64,000 nucleotides of DNA from Mycobacterium sp. 852002-10029_SCH5224772 (GTDB lineage Bacteria > Actinomycetota > Actinomycetes > Mycobacteriales > Mycobacteriaceae): positions 1 to 64,000 of the forward strand of contig NZ_LZHT01000085.1 in NCBI RefSeq assembly GCF_001667315.1, written 5' to 3'. Each line of letters opens with the position of its first letter. Positions within the stretch are counted from its first letter, which is position 1. A program made the translations under genes and the position numbers. The notes beneath the pieces were generated by a model. That model worked only from the letters and a program-made list of their open reading frames with translations, did not search any database and was not told the DNA's origin. Of the stretch, positions 61,364-64,000 are shown in pieces.

Positions 61364-62047
61364 ATGACTGACAAACCCGCCATCGTTTTCTGCCACGGTG
61401 TTTGGGCCGACGGCTCATGCTTCAACAAGGTCATCCCCGCGCTGCAGGCCGACGGGCATCAAGTGATCGCCGTCCAGTACGGCCTCGACGCATTGGCCGA
61501 TGATGTCGCGGCAGTTAAACGCACGCTGGGACGGGTCAACAGCCCCGCCATCCTCGTCGGGCACTCGTACGGGGGAGCGACAGTCACCGCCGCCGGAGTC
61601 GATGACCGCGTCGTGGGATTGGTTTACATCGCTGCCGTCACACCGGACACCGGAGAGTCGGTACAAAGCCTGCTCGACAAATACCCGACAGACGTATTTG
61701 CCCACATCGAAGTCGCCGACGGGCGCGCGTGGATGCTTCCGGAAGGCGTCAAATACTTTGCCGGCGACTTGCCCGAGCATGAGCAGAAAGTTGTGTGGGC
61801 GACCCACTATGCGCCCGCCGCAGACCTGTTCGAGCACAAGCTCGATGACGATGTCGCGTGGAAGTCGAAGCCGAGCTGGTTCATCGTCGCCAGGAATGAC
61901 CACACCGTGCATCCCGATCTTGAGCGCTTTTTGGCCAACCGCATGGGGGCGACCACCGTCGAAGTGGATAGCAGCCACGTTCCCATGGTCTCCCAACCCG
62001 ACGTCGTCATAGACGTGATCCGCAGCGCCGCAGCCTCTGTTCAGTAG
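61364..62047 (+). CDS. Alpha/beta hydrolase (EstC-like)
   Basis: A 227-residue esterase-type hydrolase. It has the oxyanion-hole start IVFCHGVWADGSCFNKVIPA, the Ser nucleophile in ILVGHSYGGATVTAAG (about residue 68), the acid in VARNDHTVHPDLERF (about 180) and the His in VEVDSSHVPMVSQPD (about 208). It is a compact cytosolic hydrolase seen in many soil bacteria. The gene has more A/T at third positions than its neighbours, a hint of recent acquisition. The ATG at 61364 has AAGGAA upstream. The substrate is unknown; it may follow the lactonase-ligase pair. Confidence 0.8.
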   Translation: MTDKPAIVFCHGVWADGSCFNKVIPALQADGHQVIAVQYGLDALADDVAAVKRTLGRVNSPAILVGHSYGGATVTAAGVDDRVVGLVYIAAVTPDTGESVQSLLDKYPTDVFAHIEVADGRAWMLPEGVKYFAGDLPEHEQKVVWATHYAPAADLFEHKLDDDVAWKSKPSWFIVARNDHTVHPDLERFLANRMGATTVEVDSSHVPMVSQPDVVIDVIRSAAASVQ

Positions 62048-62117
62048 ATCAGATACTGCAGCGCCGGACTCGCCCCGGTGACTGAGTGCCCCGGTCGCAC
62101 ACGGCGCACCTCAAATC

Positions 62118-62153
62118 CTCGATGGCACAGCGCAACTCGATGGCACAGCGCAA
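62118..62153 (+). repeat. 18-bp perfect tandem duplication
   Basis: CTCGATGGCACAGCGCAA occurs twice in direct succession (62118-62135 and 62136-62153) in the 163-bp gap between the hydrolase and the acyltransferase. It is likely a simple slippage duplication; no gene or known repeat family is evident in the rest of the gap. Confidence 0.75.
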
Positions 62154-62210
62154 TGAGGCCATCTGCCTGCCGTCCGCGCACACGCTGGAAGAGTGGATGG
62201 ACCGCACCGG

Positions 62211-63446
62211 CTAAGGCGCGATCGCGTCCGCCTCCGCGTCGACGGCCTGGGTCGCGTCCGCCGGCCGCTCGCGTTTCTCCCAGCGGCGCAAGGCTTCTCG
62301 GCAGGGCGACTCGACCAGGGCGTAGCTCACCGCCGCGATCGCGAAGCCGAAGATCAATGTCAGCACCAACACCGTCGGCATGTTGCCGGTGAACGGGAAC
62401 GTCCCGACGACGGGGAACACCATGGCCAACGCGGCAAGGTGCCAGATGAACAGGCCGTAGGACCAACGGCCCAGGGTGACCATGACGGTGGTCCCCAATA
62501 TCCGGTGCGGCGTATCCGGGCGGTCCAGCACCAGCGGCGCGACCAGCGCGAAGGCCACCAGCGCGCCCATCGCGGTCTTCACCGCGAACTGGGCGGGCGT
62601 GCCGGGCACCAGCCCTTCCGGGCCGGCCAGCGGCGAGGCCGCGACCAGATAGGCCGCCACCGCGACGACGGCCATCACCAGCCGCCGGCGTGCGATGCGG
62701 TGCGGAAACCCGACGCCGCTGTGGACCCACTCGGCCAGCAGCATGCCGGCGGCGAACCAGGAGAAGAACGCCGGCGGCCAGTTGAGCGGATTGATGCCTT
62801 CGGCCGCGTGCCCCGGCACCCAGCCCCAGGCCCAGCTCAGCGCCCCCAGCGCGGCGATCGCCGGCACCCGCGCGCGTACCGGCAGGCGGCGGGCCAACAA
62901 GGCGAGAACCGGCAGCGCCAGATAGAAGCTGACCTCCACCGAAAGGCTCCACATCTGGGTCAGCCCGCCCGTCAGCGTCAGCGGCACATAGATCTGGGTG
63001 AGGGTCAGGTTGGCCAGCCACACCGTCAGGCTGGCGTGGTCGGCGTCGGGCAACAGCGTCAGGATCACCACGACCGCCATCACATACGCGGGCATGATGC
63101 GGACGACCCTGGATCGCAGATAGTGGCCGGTGCGCGGGCGGGGTCCCAGCTCCCTTGCCGCCCCGGCATGCCCGCGCCACAGCAGGAAACCCGACAGCGC
63201 GAAGAACACCGCGACCGCCAGGTCGAAGCGCCCGAACAGCCTGCCGGATGCGCCGCTGGAGTGCCCGGTCTGGAACGCGACGTGCGTGACCACCACGCCC
63301 ATGGCCGCGCAGGCGCGCATGCCTTCCACCGCCGGCAGGAAGCTGCGCACCCCGCCCACCCGCTGGTTGTCGCTCACCACCACAGTTTGCCTGTGCTGGG
63401 TTGCCGGACGAATGGGTACACCCGAAGGACCCGCCTGCGCGAGCAT
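62211..63446 (-). CDS. Membrane acyltransferase 3 family protein (Rv0228-like)
   Basis: A 411-residue integral membrane O-acyltransferase with about ten helices. The acyltransferase-3 hallmark is in SFLPAVEGMRACAAMGVVVT, followed by His in VVVTHVAFQTGHSSGA (about 55), and FFALSGFLLWRGHAGA. An Arg-containing YLRSRVVRIMPAYV loop follows. It probably transfers an acetyl, succinyl or longer acyl group to a cell-envelope glycan or lipid. Length and position match Rv0228. The C-terminus is acidic and Ala-rich. The ATG at 63446 is used; a GTG inside VVVSDN is an alternative. Confidence 0.88.
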   Translation of the reverse strand: MLAQAGPSGVPIRPATQHRQTVVVSDNQRVGGVRSFLPAVEGMRACAAMGVVVTHVAFQTGHSSGASGRLFGRFDLAVAVFFALSGFLLWRGHAGAARELGPRPRTGHYLRSRVVRIMPAYVMAVVVILTLLPDADHASLTVWLANLTLTQIYVPLTLTGGLTQMWSLSVEVSFYLALPVLALLARRLPVRARVPAIAALGALSWAWGWVPGHAAEGINPLNWPPAFFSWFAAGMLLAEWVHSGVGFPHRIARRRLVMAVVAVAAYLVAASPLAGPEGLVPGTPAQFAVKTAMGALVAFALVAPLVLDRPDTPHRILGTTVMVTLGRWSYGLFIWHLAALAMVFPVVGTFPFTGNMPTVLVLTLIFGFAIAAVSYALVESPCREALRRWEKRERPADATQAVDAEADAIAP

Positions 63447-63567
63447 CGGGTTCGTAAGTCGCCGCCTTAGTTTCTGCTGTTAGGGTCAAACGAGTTTGCC
63501 CCGGGCTGCTCGCTCGGGTCGGGTCGCGGCTGAGAAATGCAAGGGATCATGAGGAGGGCACAGCGAC

Positions 63568-64000
63568 GTGAACCGAGCAGTCATGTTGCGGTTCGCCGCA
63601 TGCGGGATCATCGGACTCGGAGCCGCCTTGCTGATCGCCGCGCTGCTGTTGTCGACGTACACCACCAGCAGGATCACCAAGGTCCCCTTGGACATCGACA
63701 CCACGCTGGTCAGTGACGGCACCGGGACGGCGCTGGACTCGGCGTCGTTGTCGACCGACCACGTCGTCGTCAATCAGAACGTGCCACTGGTCGCCCAGCA
63801 GCAGATCAGCGTCGAATCGCCCGCCAACGCCGACGTCGTCACGCTGCAGGTCGGAAGTTCGTTGCGGCGCACGGACAAGCAGAAGGACAGCGGGCTGCTG
63901 CTGGCGATCGTCGACACCGTCACGCTCAACCGCAAGAGCGCGCTGGCCGTCTCCGACGACGCCCACACCGGCGGCGCGGTCCAGAAGCCGCGCGCCGTCA
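63568..64000 (+). CDS. DUF3068 membrane-anchored protein (Rv0227c-like), 3' end cut
   Basis: The first 144 residues of a DUF3068/PorA-family protein. The N-terminus has one hydrophobic helix (MLRFAACGIIGLGAALLIAA, about 6-30), then an extracytoplasmic region starting SRITKVPLDIDTTLVSDGTG with NVPLVAQQQISVES. The GTG at 63568 has GAGGAGG about 9 nt upstream. Family members are predicted cell-envelope proteins; a porin role is suggested only by family name. It is divergent from the acyltransferase. The rest lies beyond the window. Confidence 0.85.
   Translation, partial: MNRAVMLRFAACGIIGLGAALLIAALLLSTYTTSRITKVPLDIDTTLVSDGTGTALDSASLSTDHVVVNQNVPLVAQQQISVESPANADVVTLQVGSSLRRTDKQKDSGLLLAIVDTVTLNRKSALAVSDDAHTGGAVQKPRAV

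Overview
The window is a chromosomal segment of a slow-growing, non-tuberculous Mycobacterium. GC content is high throughout, and the gene set includes PapA-type acyltransferases, several FadE/FadD/FadA proteins, AftD, LpqI, R2lox, PPH and two succinate dehydrogenase subunits of the Sdh1 type. From memory, gene order follows M. tuberculosis Rv0275c back to Rv0227c, so the window reads as that region inverted. The accessory genes would fit the M. avium complex or a relative, but the species cannot be fixed from the sequence alone. I see no tRNA, rRNA, CRISPR array, integrase, insertion sequence or PE/PPE gene.

Layout. 1-2.6 kb: two adjacent condensation-domain acyltransferases (one cut by the window edge). 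3-8.4 kb: a membrane protein, a VOC protein divergent from a TetR regulator, an alpha/beta hydrolase and a double-domain acyl-CoA dehydrogenase (FadE6-like). 8.5-12.8 kb: a Gly/Trp-rich exported protein, a small DNA-binding-like protein, FadD2 and a stand-alone LigD-type polymerase domain. 12.8-25.2 kb: the nitrogen/siroheme block, with NarU and NarK3 transporters, an iron-siderophore type lipoprotein, 5-oxoprolinase subunits PxpB/PxpC, a HemD-regulator fusion, a CbiX/SirB-like chelatase, assimilatory nitrite reductase NirBD and the heat-shock protein Acr2. 25.2-30.4 kb: an isocitrate-lyase/PEP-mutase protein and the sdhC-sdhA-sdhB operon. 30.4-38.8 kb: lipid metabolism (flavin reductase, 2OG oxygenase, FadE5, FadA2, FabG4, HtdX and a TetR regulator). 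38.8-46.3 kb: cell envelope (LpqI, two DUF2613 peptides, the giant arabinofuranosyltransferase AftD and an LMF1-family membrane protein).

46.3-53.7 kb is an accessory block lying between the homologues of Rv0235c and Rv0234c. It carries NAD-dependent formate dehydrogenase, a LysR regulator, DUF2945, DUF488, a cysteine-rich SufR-like regulator with promoter-like regions on both sides, small membrane proteins, DUF309 and an acetolactate-synthase-like enzyme. The conserved order then resumes with GabD1, R2lox, TetR, FadE4, PPH and a Rv0228-type acyltransferase, with an extra acyl-CoA ligase and hydrolase inserted, and ends in a truncated DUF3068 protein.

The most interesting regulatory signals are: a 16-bp TetR-type palindrome shared by the 38.1-kb regulator and the fadA2/fabG4 divergent promoter, with a weaker match before fadE5; two look-alike promoters (TTGAYG-N17-TAARRT, then CCGTTAG 12 nt later) on either side of the SufR-like regulator at 50 kb; MIRU-like 53-bp repeats; and several perfect palindromes next to TetR genes.
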